A stretch of DNA of 34,172 bases from Deltaproteobacteria bacterium (GCA_023954745.1 JAGSHC010000041.1:1-34172); one strand, 5' to 3'. Shown: positions 1-9,459, counted from the first letter of the stretch. Made by a program: numbers and translations. Notes: generated by a model from the letters alone, not told the origin.

Positions 1-13
1 GCTCTTCCGATCT
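1..13. other. Residual Illumina adapter at contig end
   Basis: The first 13 bases read GCTCTTCCGATCT, exactly the 3' end of the common Illumina adapter (reverse complement of the usual trimming sequence AGATCGGAAGAGC). Being at base 1, this is almost certainly untrimmed adapter rather than genomic DNA. It is in frame with the first gene and adds about four false residues (ALPI) before the genuine repeat sequence resumes at about base 13. Confidence 0.95.
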
Positions 14-3000
14 ACCCGGCCAACGACGGTCTGCCCTCGGACGCCGAGGAGATCGACGACGACGGCGACCTCTACGTCGAGTGTGACTTCAGCGCAGCGG
101 CCTTGGCTGGCGGCGCGGCGGGCAACGGTTACGGCGGCGTGGACGGCGGCAGCGACTGCCTCGACGTCACCACCAACACCTACTCCGACAACGTCAACCC
201 GGCCCCGGCCACCGTCGAGGTGTGCGATGGCTGGGACACGGACTGCGACAGTCAGCCGGCGTACCCCGGGAACACCGGCGCGCCCGAGGATCAGGACGAG
301 CTCGACCAGGACGGTGACACCTACATCCAGTGCGACATGGTGGCGGGCGCCTCGGGCAACGGGCCGAACGGCGTGCAGGGCAGCGACTGCCTCGATGTGG
401 CGCTCGTGGCCAACCCGTACTCCGACGACGTCAACCCCGGCGCCACCGAGACGTGCGACTCCTGGGACACCGACTGCAGCGGGCAGCCCGCCTACCCGAA
501 CAACGACGGCGCGCCGGATGAGGCTGAGGAAGCCGACGACGACGCCGACACCTACGTCAACTGCGACTTCAGTGCGGCGGCCATCGCCGGCGGCGGCGTC
601 AACAACGGGTACTCCACCGTCATCAACGGCAGCGATTGCCTCGACGTGGCCCTGAGCAGCAACAGCTACTCCGACAACGTGAACCCCGCGGCCACCGAGG
701 TCTGCGACTCCTGGGACACGGACTGCGCGAACCAGCCGGCCTACCCCAACAACGACGGGGAGCCCTCGGACGCGGAGGAGCTCGACGACGACGGCGACAA
801 CTTCGTGCAGTGCACCTTCTCTGGTGCGGCGCTGGATGCCGTCAACAACGGCTACGGCGGTGTGATCGGCGACGACGATTGCCTCGACGTGGCGAGCAAC
901 ACGTACTCGGACAACGTCAACACCGCGGCGGCCGAGGTCTGCGACGGCTGGGATACGAACTGCAGCAGCCAGCCTGCCTACCCGAACAACGACGGGGACG
1001 CGGACGAAGCCGAAGAGCTGGACGACGACGGGGACGGCTACATCCAGTGCGATGGGGTCGCTGGCTCCGCGGGCAACGGGCCCTCCGGAATCATCGACGG
1101 CAGCGACTGTCTCGATGTGGCCCTGACCGCGAACGCCTACTCCGACAACGTCAACCCCGCGGCGACCGAGACCTGCGACTCCTGGGACACGGACTGCGGT
1201 TCACAGCCGGCCTACCCCAGCAACACCGGCGCTCCGAACCTGGCGGAAGAGAACGACGACGACGGAGACGGCTACGTCAACTGCGACTTCTCGGCGACGG
1301 CCCTGGCCGGTGGAGCGGCGAACAACGGCTTCGGCGGCGTGGTCAGTGGCAGCGACTGCCTCGACGTGGCGCTCACCTCCAACGCCTACTCCGACGACGT
1401 GAGCCCTGCGGCGACCACGGATGTGTGCGATGGCTGGGACACGGACTGTGACTCGCAGGGGGCCTACCCCGCGAACCTCGGTGCGCCCGAGGACGACGAC
1501 GAGGTCGACGACGACGGCGATGGCTACGTGGAGTGCACGAGCTACGTGACGGCCTCCGGAGCCGCCGGAATCACCAATGGTGATGACTGCCTCGACGAGG
1601 TGACGGGCCTGACCTTCCCCCTCGACACCGCGTCGAACCCGGCGATTACGGTCGCCATGGCGGCAGAGGTGAACCCTGGCGCCACCGAGGTCTGCGACGG
1701 CTTCAACACGGACTGCGCCGGCGGCTCGGGCAGCGCGGCGTACCTGCCGCCGCTGTTCGGCAGCAACGAGTCCGACGCCGACTTCGACGACTACATGGCC
1801 TGCGGTCCGGCCGAGAGCTGGACGCCGACCGGGCTGGGCGCGTCCGACTGCCTCGACAGCGACGTCGACGTCAACCCGGGCGAGCCTTCGGACCCCGCGG
1901 GCGTCGAGAACCTGGTGGACAACGATTGCGACGGGATCTTCGACGAGGACGCCGCGGCCGGCTCCATCGCGGTCACCGAGCTGATGGTCACCACGACGGG
2001 CTCGGACTCCCAGTGGTTCGAGATCTACAACGCCTCCGGGCGCGCGGTGTCCTTGCACCAGTGGGCCTTCGACACCACGAGCGGCGCCTCCTTCAGCTTC
2101 ACCGGAACCTCGACGGGCCCGACGGACGCCCCGCTCCAGATCGCGAACGACAGCTACGAGGTCATCTGCGTCGATCCCTCCAACGGCACGGACGCGACCT
2201 CTGCTCCGGCGAAGGACTGCTTCAACAGCGCGGCGATGACTGGGTTCACCCTGTCTGAGACCTCGGACACCGTGACCCTCGCGGTGGCGGGCTCGACCAT
2301 CGACACGCTCTCGTGGTCGTCGGCTCTGGGCTCCTCGAACAACACGTCGGTGACCCTCGATCCGCTGATCACTCCGTTCATCACCGCCAACGACACGGTC
2401 GACACCGCCCTCGCCGGATGGTGCGAGCCCCTGGTGAGCTGGAATGGCGGCACCGGCGGGCGCCTCGGGAGCCCCGGCTACGAGAACGTCTCCTGCGACT
2501 CACTGCTCATCGACGTGGACGGCGACGGCTACTGCGCGGGTGGTCAGGACACGACGGGCGACGGGGACTGCAATGACCCGTCGGAGAGTGCTGGGTCGAA
2601 CGACACCGACTGCGACGAGACCAACCCGGCCATCAACGAGGCGGCCACGGAGATCTGCGACGGCTGGGATACCGACTGCTCGACCGGCTCCTCGTTCCCG
2701 CCGGACGTGGCCAACGAGGCCGACGACGACGGGGACAACTACATCGAGTGCACCGTGTCTGGCTCGCCGGCCCTGCCCGGCTCCATCGTGGCGGGTGACG
2801 ACTGCGACGACACGCGCGACTACATGAACGATGGCGAGACCGAGGTCTGCGACGGGTACGACAACGACTGCGCGGGTGGCGCCAGCTTCTCCGATGGCGG
2901 CGGCGACGAGGCCGACACCGACAGTGACAACTACCTCGAGTGCTCGGCGTTCACCAACAACGATGGTGGCGGCGGATTCCTCGGCGGGTCCGACTGCGAC

Positions 3001-5367
3001 GATGCGCTCGACTACCGCTTCCCGACCAACGCCGAGGTGTGCGACGGGTACGACAACGATTGCAGCGGTGGCGTGAACGGCACCAACGAGGTCGACGGCG
3101 ACAGCGACCAGTACTTCCTCTGCACGGGCTTCATCGACCGCAGCGGCGGAGACAGCTTCGCCGGCGGCAGTGACTGCGACGACACTCGCTCCTACGAGAA
3201 CCCGGGCGGCACCGAGATCTGCGACGGGTACGACAACGACTGCTCGGGGGGCGCGAGCTTCACCGACTCCGGCGGCGATGAGCTGGACGGCGACAACGAC
3301 GACTACGTCGAGTGCACCGCCTTCTCGGACAGCGATGGTGGCGGTGGCTTCACCGGTGGCGACGACTGCAACGATGCTGCTGCGACCACCTTCCCGGGTG
3401 CGCCCGAGCTCTGCGATGCATTGGACAACAACTGCAACGGCGTCGCGGACGACAGCCTCGACAGCGACGGTGACGGTGTCACGACGTGCGGCCCGGACGG
3501 AGTCCAGGGGAACACCGACGACGACTGCGACGACAGCAACCCGTTGATCAACCCCGGCGCCTCCGAAATCTGCGACGGGTACGACAGCAACTGCACCGGC
3601 GGCGGTTCCCCGCTTCCCCCGGACGTGGCCAACGAGCTGGACGACGACGGCGACGGGTACATCGAGTGCACGGTCTCCGGGTCGCCCGCGCTGGCGCCTG
3701 GAGTGACCGGCGGCAGCGACTGCGACGACACCCTCACCTACCGCAGCCCCGGCGTGACGGAGATCTGCGACGGGATCGACAACGACTGCAACAGCTCCGC
3801 GGACTTCTCGGACGGCAGCGGCGACGAGGACGACACCGACGGTGACTCCTACGTGGACTGCACCCCCTTCGTGAACAGCGACGGCACTGGCGGCTTCCTC
3901 GGCGGCGACGACTGCGACGACGCGCTGTCCTACCGGACTCCGGGCGCGACGGAGATCTGCGATGGGATCGACAACGACTGCAACGCGTCGGCGGACTTCT
4001 CCGACGGAACCGGAGATGAGGACGACACCGACGCCGACAGCTACGTGGACTGCACTCCCTTCACCAACAGCGATGGTGGCGGCGGGTTCGAGGGCGGCAA
4101 CGACTGCGACGACACGCTGAGCTACCGGAGCCCTGGTGCCACGGAGATCTGCGACGGGATCGACAACGACTGCAACGCCTCGGCGGACTTCTCGGATGGC
4201 AGCGGCGACGAGGACGACACGGACAGTGACGACTACGTGGACTGCACCCCCTTCGTGAACAGCGACGGTGCCTTCGGCTTCCTCGGCGGCGACGACTGCG
4301 ACGACGCGCTGTCCTACCGAACTCCGGGCGCCACGGAGATCTGCGACGGGATCGACAACGACTGCAACGCGTCGGCGGACTTCTCGGACGGCAGCGGCGA
4401 CGAGGACGACACGGACAGTGACGACTACGTGGACTGCACCCCCTTCGTGAACAGCGATGGCGGTGGCGGCTTCTTGGGCGGCGACGACTGCGACGACGCG
4501 CTGTCCTACCGAACTCCGGGGGCCACGGAGATCTGCGACGGGATCGACAACGACTGCAACGCCTCCGCCGACTTCTCCGATGGGACCGGCGACGAGGACG
4601 ACTCGGACAGCGACTCCTACGTGGACTGCACCCCCTTCACCAACAGTGATGGCGGCGGCGGGTTCGTGGGCGGCGACGACTGCGACGACACGCTGTCCTA
4701 CCGAAGCCCCGGGGCGACGGAGATCTGCGACGGAATCGACAACGACTGCAACAGCTCCGCGGACTTCTCGGACGGCAGCGGCGACGAGGACGACACCGAC
4801 AGTGACAGCTACGTGGACTGCACTCCGTTCGTGAACAGCGATGGCGGTGGCGGCTTCGTCGGCGGTGATGACTGTGATGACGCCGTCGGCACGACCTTCC
4901 CCTTCGCGGGCGACTCCGCGGTCGACGGCACCGACGCCGACTGCGACGGTCTCGACTGCGTGGCCGGCGACGGCTCCGCCGGAACGGCCTACAGCACCGG
5001 CCCCTACTACGTGTACTGCGCGAGCAGCGGCACGCAGGCTGCGGCAGTGACGGCGTGTGAGGTCACGGTGGACGGCAGCACGATGCGCCTCGCGGAGATC
5101 AGCGTCCTCGCCGACAACACCGAGCTGGCCGCACTCCTCGGGACCAGCGAGACCGCCTGGATCGGCGCCACGGACACCACCGCGGACGGGACCCACGTCT
5201 TCGACGCGGGCACGGAGAACAGCGGTGGGGCCCTCGGCTTCAGCAACTTCACCGTCGCACCGACGGCCGACACGTTCGTGCAGGGCGTGACCGTCGACGA
5301 CACCGGCGCCTGGGCTGAGGCCCTGGTGGCGGCGACGCCCACCGGCTACGCCTGCGAGCTTCCCTAG
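1..5367 (+). CDS. MopE-type repeat protein with lamin-tail and C-type-lectin-like domains (5' partial)
   Basis: Frame 1 is open from base 1 to TAG at 5365, so the start lies upstream of the contig. About 1,784 genuine residues remain. Counting codons from base 1: residues 1-650 hold long MopE-like units (76-87 aa) with cores CD(G/S)WDTDC, DDDGD and GSDCLDVA. Residues 654-833 form a lamin-tail domain (VTELMV, QWFEIYN, closing GRLGSPGYE). Residues 834-1650 hold shorter units, including six exact 64-aa copies with CDGIDNDC and GGDDCDDAL. Residues 1652-1788 look C-type-lectin-like (WIGATDTT, closing YACE). Such proteins are secreted or surface-attached; acidic and paired-Cys repeats suggest metal (calcium or copper) binding, and the ends suggest adhesion. 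The substrate is unknown. There is no C-terminal membrane anchor, and any signal peptide would lie off the contig. Confidence 0.9.
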   Translation, partial: ALPIYPANDGLPSDAEEIDDDGDLYVECDFSAAALAGGAAGNGYGGVDGGSDCLDVTTNTYSDNVNPAPATVEVCDGWDTDCDSQPAYPGNTGAPEDQDELDQDGDTYIQCDMVAGASGNGPNGVQGSDCLDVALVANPYSDDVNPGATETCDSWDTDCSGQPAYPNNDGAPDEAEEADDDADTYVNCDFSAAAIAGGGVNNGYSTVINGSDCLDVALSSNSYSDNVNPAATEVCDSWDTDCANQPAYPNNDGEPSDAEELDDDGDNFVQCTFSGAALDAVNNGYGGVIGDDDCLDVASNTYSDNVNTAAAEVCDGWDTNCSSQPAYPNNDGDADEAEELDDDGDGYIQCDGVAGSAGNGPSGIIDGSDCLDVALTANAYSDNVNPAATETCDSWDTDCGSQPAYPSNTGAPNLAEENDDDGDGYVNCDFSATALAGGAANNGFGGVVSGSDCLDVALTSNAYSDDVSPAATTDVCDGWDTDCDSQGAYPANLGAPEDDDEVDDDGDGYVECTSYVTASGAAGITNGDDCLDEVTGLTFPLDTASNPAITVAMAAEVNPGATEVCDGFNTDCAGGSGSAAYLPPLFGSNESDADFDDYMACGPAESWTPTGLGASDCLDSDVDVNPGEPSDPAGVENLVDNDCDGIFDEDAAAGSIAVTELMVTTTGSDSQWFEIYNASGRAVSLHQWAFDTTSGASFSFTGTSTGPTDAPLQIANDSYEVICVDPSNGTDATSAPAKDCFNSAAMTGFTLSETSDTVTLAVAGSTIDTLSWSSALGSSNNTSVTLDPLITPFITANDTVDTALAGWCEPLVSWNGGTGGRLGSPGYENVSCDSLLIDVDGDGYCAGGQDTTGDGDCNDPSESAGSNDTDCDETNPAINEAATEICDGWDTDCSTGSSFPPDVANEADDDGDNYIECTVSGSPALPGSIVAGDDCDDTRDYMNDGETEVCDGYDNDCAGGASFSDGGGDEADTDSDNYLECSAFTNNDGGGGFLGGSDCDDALDYRFPTNAEVCDGYDNDCSGGVNGTNEVDGDSDQYFLCTGFIDRSGGDSFAGGSDCDDTRSYENPGGTEICDGYDNDCSGGASFTDSGGDELDGDNDDYVECTAFSDSDGGGGFTGGDDCNDAAATTFPGAPELCDALDNNCNGVADDSLDSDGDGVTTCGPDGVQGNTDDDCDDSNPLINPGASEICDGYDSNCTGGGSPLPPDVANELDDDGDGYIECTVSGSPALAPGVTGGSDCDDTLTYRSPGVTEICDGIDNDCNSSADFSDGSGDEDDTDGDSYVDCTPFVNSDGTGGFLGGDDCDDALSYRTPGATEICDGIDNDCNASADFSDGTGDEDDTDADSYVDCTPFTNSDGGGGFEGGNDCDDTLSYRSPGATEICDGIDNDCNASADFSDGSGDEDDTDSDDYVDCTPFVNSDGAFGFLGGDDCDDALSYRTPGATEICDGIDNDCNASADFSDGSGDEDDTDSDDYVDCTPFVNSDGGGGFLGGDDCDDALSYRTPGATEICDGIDNDCNASADFSDGTGDEDDSDSDSYVDCTPFTNSDGGGGFVGGDDCDDTLSYRSPGATEICDGIDNDCNSSADFSDGSGDEDDTDSDSYVDCTPFVNSDGGGGFVGGDDCDDAVGTTFPFAGDSAVDGTDADCDGLDCVAGDGSAGTAYSTGPYYVYCASSGTQAAAVTACEVTVDGSTMRLAEISVLADNTELAALLGTSETAWIGATDTTADGTHVFDAGTENSGGALGFSNFTVAPTADTFVQGVTVDDTGAWAEALVAATPTGYACELP
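3733..4884 (+). repeat. Six tandem 192-bp (64-aa) MopE-type units
   Basis: The codons opening (S/T)Y-R-(S/T)-P-G recur at 3733, 3925, 4117, 4309, 4501 and 4693, a period of exactly 192 bp with no indels. Units are nearly identical at the DNA level, for example around the ATCTGCGACGGGATCGAC block. They encode a GATEICDGIDNDCN core followed by DEDDTD and a GGDDCDD tail. Strict periodicity and high identity suggest recent unequal expansion. Units longer than a typical short read make the copy number uncertain. Confidence 0.93.
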
Positions 5368-5377
5368 AGGGTGCTGC

Positions 5378-5399
5378 CTGGCCCCCTTCGGGGGGCCAG
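5378..5399 (+). terminator. Hairpin after the MopE-repeat gene
   Basis: CTGGCCCCC, loop TTCG, GGGGGCCAG is a perfect 9-bp GC-rich stem closed by a stable UUCG-type tetraloop. It begins 10 bp after the TAG stop and precedes the next gene by 69 bp. No T-tract follows, so it may be an intrinsic terminator of the GC-rich type or an RNA 3'-end stabiliser. Confidence 0.6.
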
Positions 5400-5468
5400 C
5401 GTTCACACCTCGTGACCGCTTGGGGCGGATGGGCTGAAGTCCGCGGTCAAAGGGCCGATAATGTCCCC

Positions 5469-8400
5469 ATGACCCGATTCCCTCTCCTGGCCTTCCTGGC
5501 CTCGCTCTCGCTCCTGTTGGTCCCTGCGCGTGCGGAGGCGGTCAACGAGTTCTTCGGTGGGGGCAGCTCGCCCGCGTCTTGCTCGGCGGGGCTTTACTAC
5601 GTCCAGTTCGAGGTGACCTCGACCCGCTATCTGGACAGCGTCCTGGTCGCGGTGGGGGCCCCAATGGACTCCGCCTCCGAGATGGCGGTCTACACCTCCC
5701 CGAGCCTCGCCGGGCCCTACACGCTCGAGGTGGGGAGCATCTCGGGCCTTTCAGGCGCCAACAGCTTCCCCGACGTCGACTTCAACCTGCCCGCGGGGTG
5801 GGTCCTGTTTGCGTGGAACGTGCCCACCCCGTGGACCTGCGTGTTCGGGGATGGCACCCCCGGGACCACGCCCTACACGACCGTGCAGTTCGGGACGATG
5901 CTCAACGGAGGCAGCGAAGGGGTGGCGGCTGTCTTCCCCTCGTCCCTGAGCCCCACGTTGTCGAGCGCGTTCTACGGGGGAACGGTGACCCACGAGGCTG
6001 CCCAGATTCCCCCGGTGGCGGTGCTCTCCGGCTCCTTCCCGGTGCAGCTCACCGAAGACCCCTCGGGCATGGGCCGCGCCGTGACCATCGACAGTTCCGG
6101 CAGCTCTGATGCCGACGGCTCCGTCGCCTCACGGAATGTGGTCTGTAACTCCACCCTGCTCCCGAACACCTGCACCACCCCCGTCTGCACCTGCAACTAC
6201 CTCAACGACGACGGCAGCTACACCGGGACCGTGACGGTGACCGACAACGACGGACTGACGGATCAGATCTCCTTCGATGTCGACATCGCCAACGCACCTC
6301 CGGTGGCGAGCGGGGTCTGTGACAACGGGACCTGCACCGGGGTCGAGGGCGACACCCTCTCTTTCACCTGCGATGCCACGGACCCGGGTTGGAACGATGT
6401 ACCCACCCTCGATTGGAACTTCGACGGGTCTGTCGTGCAGGGCCCACGGGTGGGCGCCGGCGGCATCTTCGGGGACGGGAACCCCTTCACCACCACCAAC
6501 GCGTACCCCGATGACGGCTCCTTCAGCGCCACCTGCGAGGTGGCCGATGACGACGGCGGCAGCGACAGCCAGGGGGTGAGCGTCACCATCAGCAACGTCG
6601 CTCCCACGATCATGACGATGACGGGCCCCGGGAACGGCACCGAAGGCAGCCCCCTGAGCTACTCGGTCACTGCCACGGACCCCGGGGTCAACGACGTGCT
6701 CACCTACTCGTGGGACTGGGACGACGGGACGCTGGGAGCAGGCACCGTGGAGAGCCACGTGTTCGCTGACGAAGGCTCCTTCACGGTCGAGGTCGAGGTG
6801 GACGATGGGGACGGCGGAGTAGTCAGCCAGACCCTTACGACGATCGTCGCCAACGTCGCGCCCACCCTCACGGGCGCCTGCCCTGGGGCGAGCACCGAGG
6901 GTACCCCGGCCGGCTTCAGCCTGAGCGCGGCGGACCCAGGGACCGCGGACACCCTCACCTGGACCCTGGGAGGGACGGCGACGGGCGTGAGCGTATCGCC
7001 GGCAACGGGCAGTCCCTCCAGCGTCTCCTGGACTCCCTCGTACACCGACGCCCAGGCGGGAACGGTCACCTTGGATGTGTCCGTGGATGACGGAGACGGT
7101 GGCGTGGACGCCTTGAACTGCACCATCGCGGTTGCCTACCTCGACGCCGACAGCGACGGGATGCCCGACACCTGGGAGTCTGCCAACAGCCTGGACCCGA
7201 CCACGGACGACTCTGCCGGAGACCCCGACGGCGACGGCATCAGCAACATCGCAGAGTGGGTCGCCGGCTCGGACCCGCAGGCCTTTGGCGGACCGAGCGC
7301 CCCGACAGCTGTCTCTCCGGTGGCTGGCGCCGAGGTGACGAGCGCGACCCCGACCCTCTCGTGGAGCAACGCCACCGACCCCAACGGGGACCCGCTGACC
7401 TACACCTTCGAGGTGTACAGCGACTCGGGCCTCACCAGCTTCGTAGGGGGCCTCGCGGGGATTCCCGAGAACAGCGGCGGCACCACCACCGGGGCCCCCG
7501 GGAGTCCGCTGAGCGAGAACACGCCGTACTGGTGGCGGGTGCTCGCCAATGACGGCACCACGGACAGCTCCTGGTCCGTGGCAGAGGAGTTCTTCGTCAA
7601 CGTCGCCAACGAGGTGCCCGGAACGCCCGTGGCGGCCTCGCCCATCGGAGGCGCCATCGTCACGAGCTTGCAGCCCACGCTTCAATGGAGCGAGGTGACC
7701 GACCCAGACTTCGACGGCGTGGACTACGACGTGGAGGTCTACGCCGATGTCGCGCTTGGCACCTTGGAGTGGTCGGACAGTGGGGTCGCGGGCGGCGGAA
7801 GCGGCCAGGCCGAGGCGCAGACCGGGACCCTGATGGAGAACGGCATCTACTTCTGGCGCGCGCGCGGGGCCGACGAGCACGGTCTGCCGGGGGACTGGTC
7901 GCTTGTGGAGTCCTTCCTGGTATCCACCGTCGATGACGCGCCGTCGCCGCCCGTCTGGGTCGATCCCGTGGATGGGGGGCAAGTGGGTGCACTGGCACCC
8001 GTGCTGGACGTGGAGCCGGGCGTCGACCCCGAGGGCGACGACGTCACCCTTGAGATTGAGCTTGCCCTCGACCCCGGCTTTGCCGGCACCGTCTGGGCGA
8101 GCGGCTCTCTTGCTTCGGGGGCCACCGTCAGCTGGGACAGCTCCCTGGAGAGCGCGCTGCTGACCGAGGACGGCCCCGCCTGGGCGCGAGCTCGCACGCT
8201 GGACGCCGGAGGGCTCGCCTCGTCGTGGGAGATGGTGCAGTTCACGGCGAACAGCGAGAACAATGCTCCGTCGGTCCCCACCCTCATCGAGCCCGCAGAT
8301 GACCTGAGCGTCCTGGACCTGTTCCCCCTGGACTTTCGGTGGGCCAACGCCACGGACTCCGATGGCACGACCCGTACATACGAACTCGAGGTTCGTGACG

Positions 8401-8804
8401 GGGCCACGGTGCTCTGGTCACAGGCTGCGATCGCCGAGGAGGACACCGAGACGGGCGCGACCATGCCAGCCAATGAGCTGGCGCCGAACGCCGAGTACGA
8501 GTGGACGGTGCGGGCGGTGGATGAGCTTGGCGTGGCGTCGGACTGGGCGGACCCCTGGGGCTTCACCTATCAAGAGGGCGGCGACGACGACGACGCAGCG
8601 GATGACGACGACGCGGCGGACGACGATGACGCGGCCGATGACGACGACGCGGGCGATGACGACGACATCACGGTGGGTGACGACGACGACAGCGCCGGGG
8701 ACGATGCCGGTTGCGATTGCGAGAGCAGCGTGGTCGGTGGCGGGCTGTCGCTCTGGGCCTTGCTGGCGGGGTTGGGGATCGTGGGGGTCCGCCGCCGGCG
8801 GTAG
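5469..8804 (+). CDS. Secreted PKD/FN3-type repeat protein with MYXO-CTERM-like anchor
   Basis: 1,111 aa from the ATG at 5469, chosen because a signal peptide follows at once (MTRFPLLAFLASLSLLL..., likely cleavage after ARAEA); an upstream in-frame ATG at 5412 would bury it. Residues 178-556 form about four PKD/Ig-like domains (DSSGSSDADG; DWDDGT; FADEGSFTVEVEV). Residues 557-604 carry two type 3-like calcium loops (DADSDGMPDTWE, DPDGDGISNIAEW). Residues 608-1034 form about four FN3-like domains (TPTLSWSNATDPNGDPLTY, YWWRV, YFWRA, YEWTVRAVDE). An Asp-rich linker of DDDDAA units (1037-1084) leads to GCDCESS, a hydrophobic segment and a terminal RRRR. That Gly-Cys, membrane helix and Arg cluster layout is the MYXO-CTERM sorting signal, so the protein should be exported, processed and held at the cell surface. 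A role in adhesion or binding is inferred; no catalytic motif is seen. Confidence 0.9.
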   Translation: MTRFPLLAFLASLSLLLVPARAEAVNEFFGGGSSPASCSAGLYYVQFEVTSTRYLDSVLVAVGAPMDSASEMAVYTSPSLAGPYTLEVGSISGLSGANSFPDVDFNLPAGWVLFAWNVPTPWTCVFGDGTPGTTPYTTVQFGTMLNGGSEGVAAVFPSSLSPTLSSAFYGGTVTHEAAQIPPVAVLSGSFPVQLTEDPSGMGRAVTIDSSGSSDADGSVASRNVVCNSTLLPNTCTTPVCTCNYLNDDGSYTGTVTVTDNDGLTDQISFDVDIANAPPVASGVCDNGTCTGVEGDTLSFTCDATDPGWNDVPTLDWNFDGSVVQGPRVGAGGIFGDGNPFTTTNAYPDDGSFSATCEVADDDGGSDSQGVSVTISNVAPTIMTMTGPGNGTEGSPLSYSVTATDPGVNDVLTYSWDWDDGTLGAGTVESHVFADEGSFTVEVEVDDGDGGVVSQTLTTIVANVAPTLTGACPGASTEGTPAGFSLSAADPGTADTLTWTLGGTATGVSVSPATGSPSSVSWTPSYTDAQAGTVTLDVSVDDGDGGVDALNCTIAVAYLDADSDGMPDTWESANSLDPTTDDSAGDPDGDGISNIAEWVAGSDPQAFGGPSAPTAVSPVAGAEVTSATPTLSWSNATDPNGDPLTYTFEVYSDSGLTSFVGGLAGIPENSGGTTTGAPGSPLSENTPYWWRVLANDGTTDSSWSVAEEFFVNVANEVPGTPVAASPIGGAIVTSLQPTLQWSEVTDPDFDGVDYDVEVYADVALGTLEWSDSGVAGGGSGQAEAQTGTLMENGIYFWRARGADEHGLPGDWSLVESFLVSTVDDAPSPPVWVDPVDGGQVGALAPVLDVEPGVDPEGDDVTLEIELALDPGFAGTVWASGSLASGATVSWDSSLESALLTEDGPAWARARTLDAGGLASSWEMVQFTANSENNAPSVPTLIEPADDLSVLDLFPLDFRWANATDSDGTTRTYELEVRDGATVLWSQAAIAEEDTETGATMPANELAPNAEYEWTVRAVDELGVASDWADPWGFTYQEGGDDDDAADDDDAADDDDAADDDDAGDDDDITVGDDDDSAGDDAGCDCESSVVGGGLSLWALLAGLGIVGVRRRR
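8580..8700 (+). repeat. Asp-rich 18-bp tandem repeat (DDDDAA linker)
   Basis: About four to five copies of an 18-bp unit encode DDDDAA-type hexapeptides, drifting to DDDDAG and DDDDSA. They separate the last FN3-like domain from the C-terminal sorting signal and probably form a stiff, acidic, calcium-responsive spacer crossing the envelope. Confidence 0.85.
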
Positions 8805-8854
8805 ACCCACGGCGGAGGAACAATCCGCGGGCGTCGAGGTCTATCTCCAGGGAC

Positions 8855-8860
8855 GGAGGA
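8855..8860 (+). promoter_or_regulatory. Ribosome binding site GGAGGA
   Basis: GGAGGA ends 4 bp before the ATG at 8865. It fixes the start of the first Cys-rich membrane protein, because the in-frame Met codons further on have no comparable site. Confidence 0.75.
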
Positions 8861-8864
8861 CCTC

Positions 8865-9395
8865 ATGAGCTCGACCCCCTACCTGGACAGCGTGCGCATC
8901 GCCTCGCCCTGCGAGGCGTCCTGGAGCGCGATGCGCGGTGACGACCGTTCGCGTCGCTGCGAGGACTGCAAGCTGCGCGTCTACAACCTCTCGGACATGA
9001 ACACGGAGGAGGCAGAGTCCTTCCTGGCGGAGCGGGCGTCCAAGGACCGGACGTGCGTGAGGTTCTATCGCCGGCGGGACGGCACGGTGCTCACGAAGGA
9101 CTGCCCTCGGGGCATGCGCCGTCAGGGGCGCCGGTTCAAGCGTGTGGCGCTGGCCGTCGCTGCGTCGATGATGGCGGTGGGTGGCGCGGTGGCGGCAACG
9201 GATGGACCGGGCGCAGACCTGGTCGCGAAGGCCGCGAGCCGGATCGGCCACTTCGTCTTGCAGAAGGCTGGCCCACTCACGAGGTCCCACGCAACGGCCG
9301 GCGTGATGATGGTGGCCCCCCCGCCCATCATGGGAGGGGTGCCTGTCACGCCGCCTCCACCTGCGCTCCAGAACAAAACCACGCCCACTCCGTAG
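8865..9395 (+). CDS. Small Cys-rich membrane protein, paralogue 1
   Basis: 176 aa. Residues 10-85 form a compact domain with C16, a C32-x2-C35 pair (RRCEDCKLRVYNLS), C64 and C80 (YRRRDGTVLTKDCPRG). A basic stretch (RRQGRRFKR) then leads into one membrane helix (about 93-111) and a Pro-rich C-terminal tail. Basic residues before the helix predict a cytoplasmic N-terminus. The Cys pattern suggests a small zinc- or redox-type module. I recognise it as a recurring domain of bacterial hypothetical proteins, where 'C-x2-C...VYNLS...T.eEA' is the signature, but know no proven function. It lies 60 bp after the MYXO-CTERM gene and 64 bp before its paralogue, so the three may be cotranscribed. Confidence 0.85.
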   Translation: MSSTPYLDSVRIASPCEASWSAMRGDDRSRRCEDCKLRVYNLSDMNTEEAESFLAERASKDRTCVRFYRRRDGTVLTKDCPRGMRRQGRRFKRVALAVAASMMAVGGAVAATDGPGADLVAKAASRIGHFVLQKAGPLTRSHATAGVMMVAPPPIMGGVPVTPPPPALQNKTTPTP

Positions 9396-9459
9396 GGCCG
9401 AGACATGCGCTCGCAACGCTGACTGTGTCGGGTCTCGAGGCCTCGACGGGGAGAGCGCC

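Noticed and set aside
3733-4884. CRISPR-like regular repeats
   Set aside because: The 192-bp repeats are coding, without unique spacers; they are tandem protein units.
2500-5406. A 968-residue open frame on the minus strand
   Set aside because: In-register antisense of the MopE-repeat gene; its apparent repeats simply mirror the 192-bp units.
6129-7982. A 617-residue open frame on the minus strand
   Set aside because: In-register antisense of the PKD/FN3 gene, with no recognisable fold.
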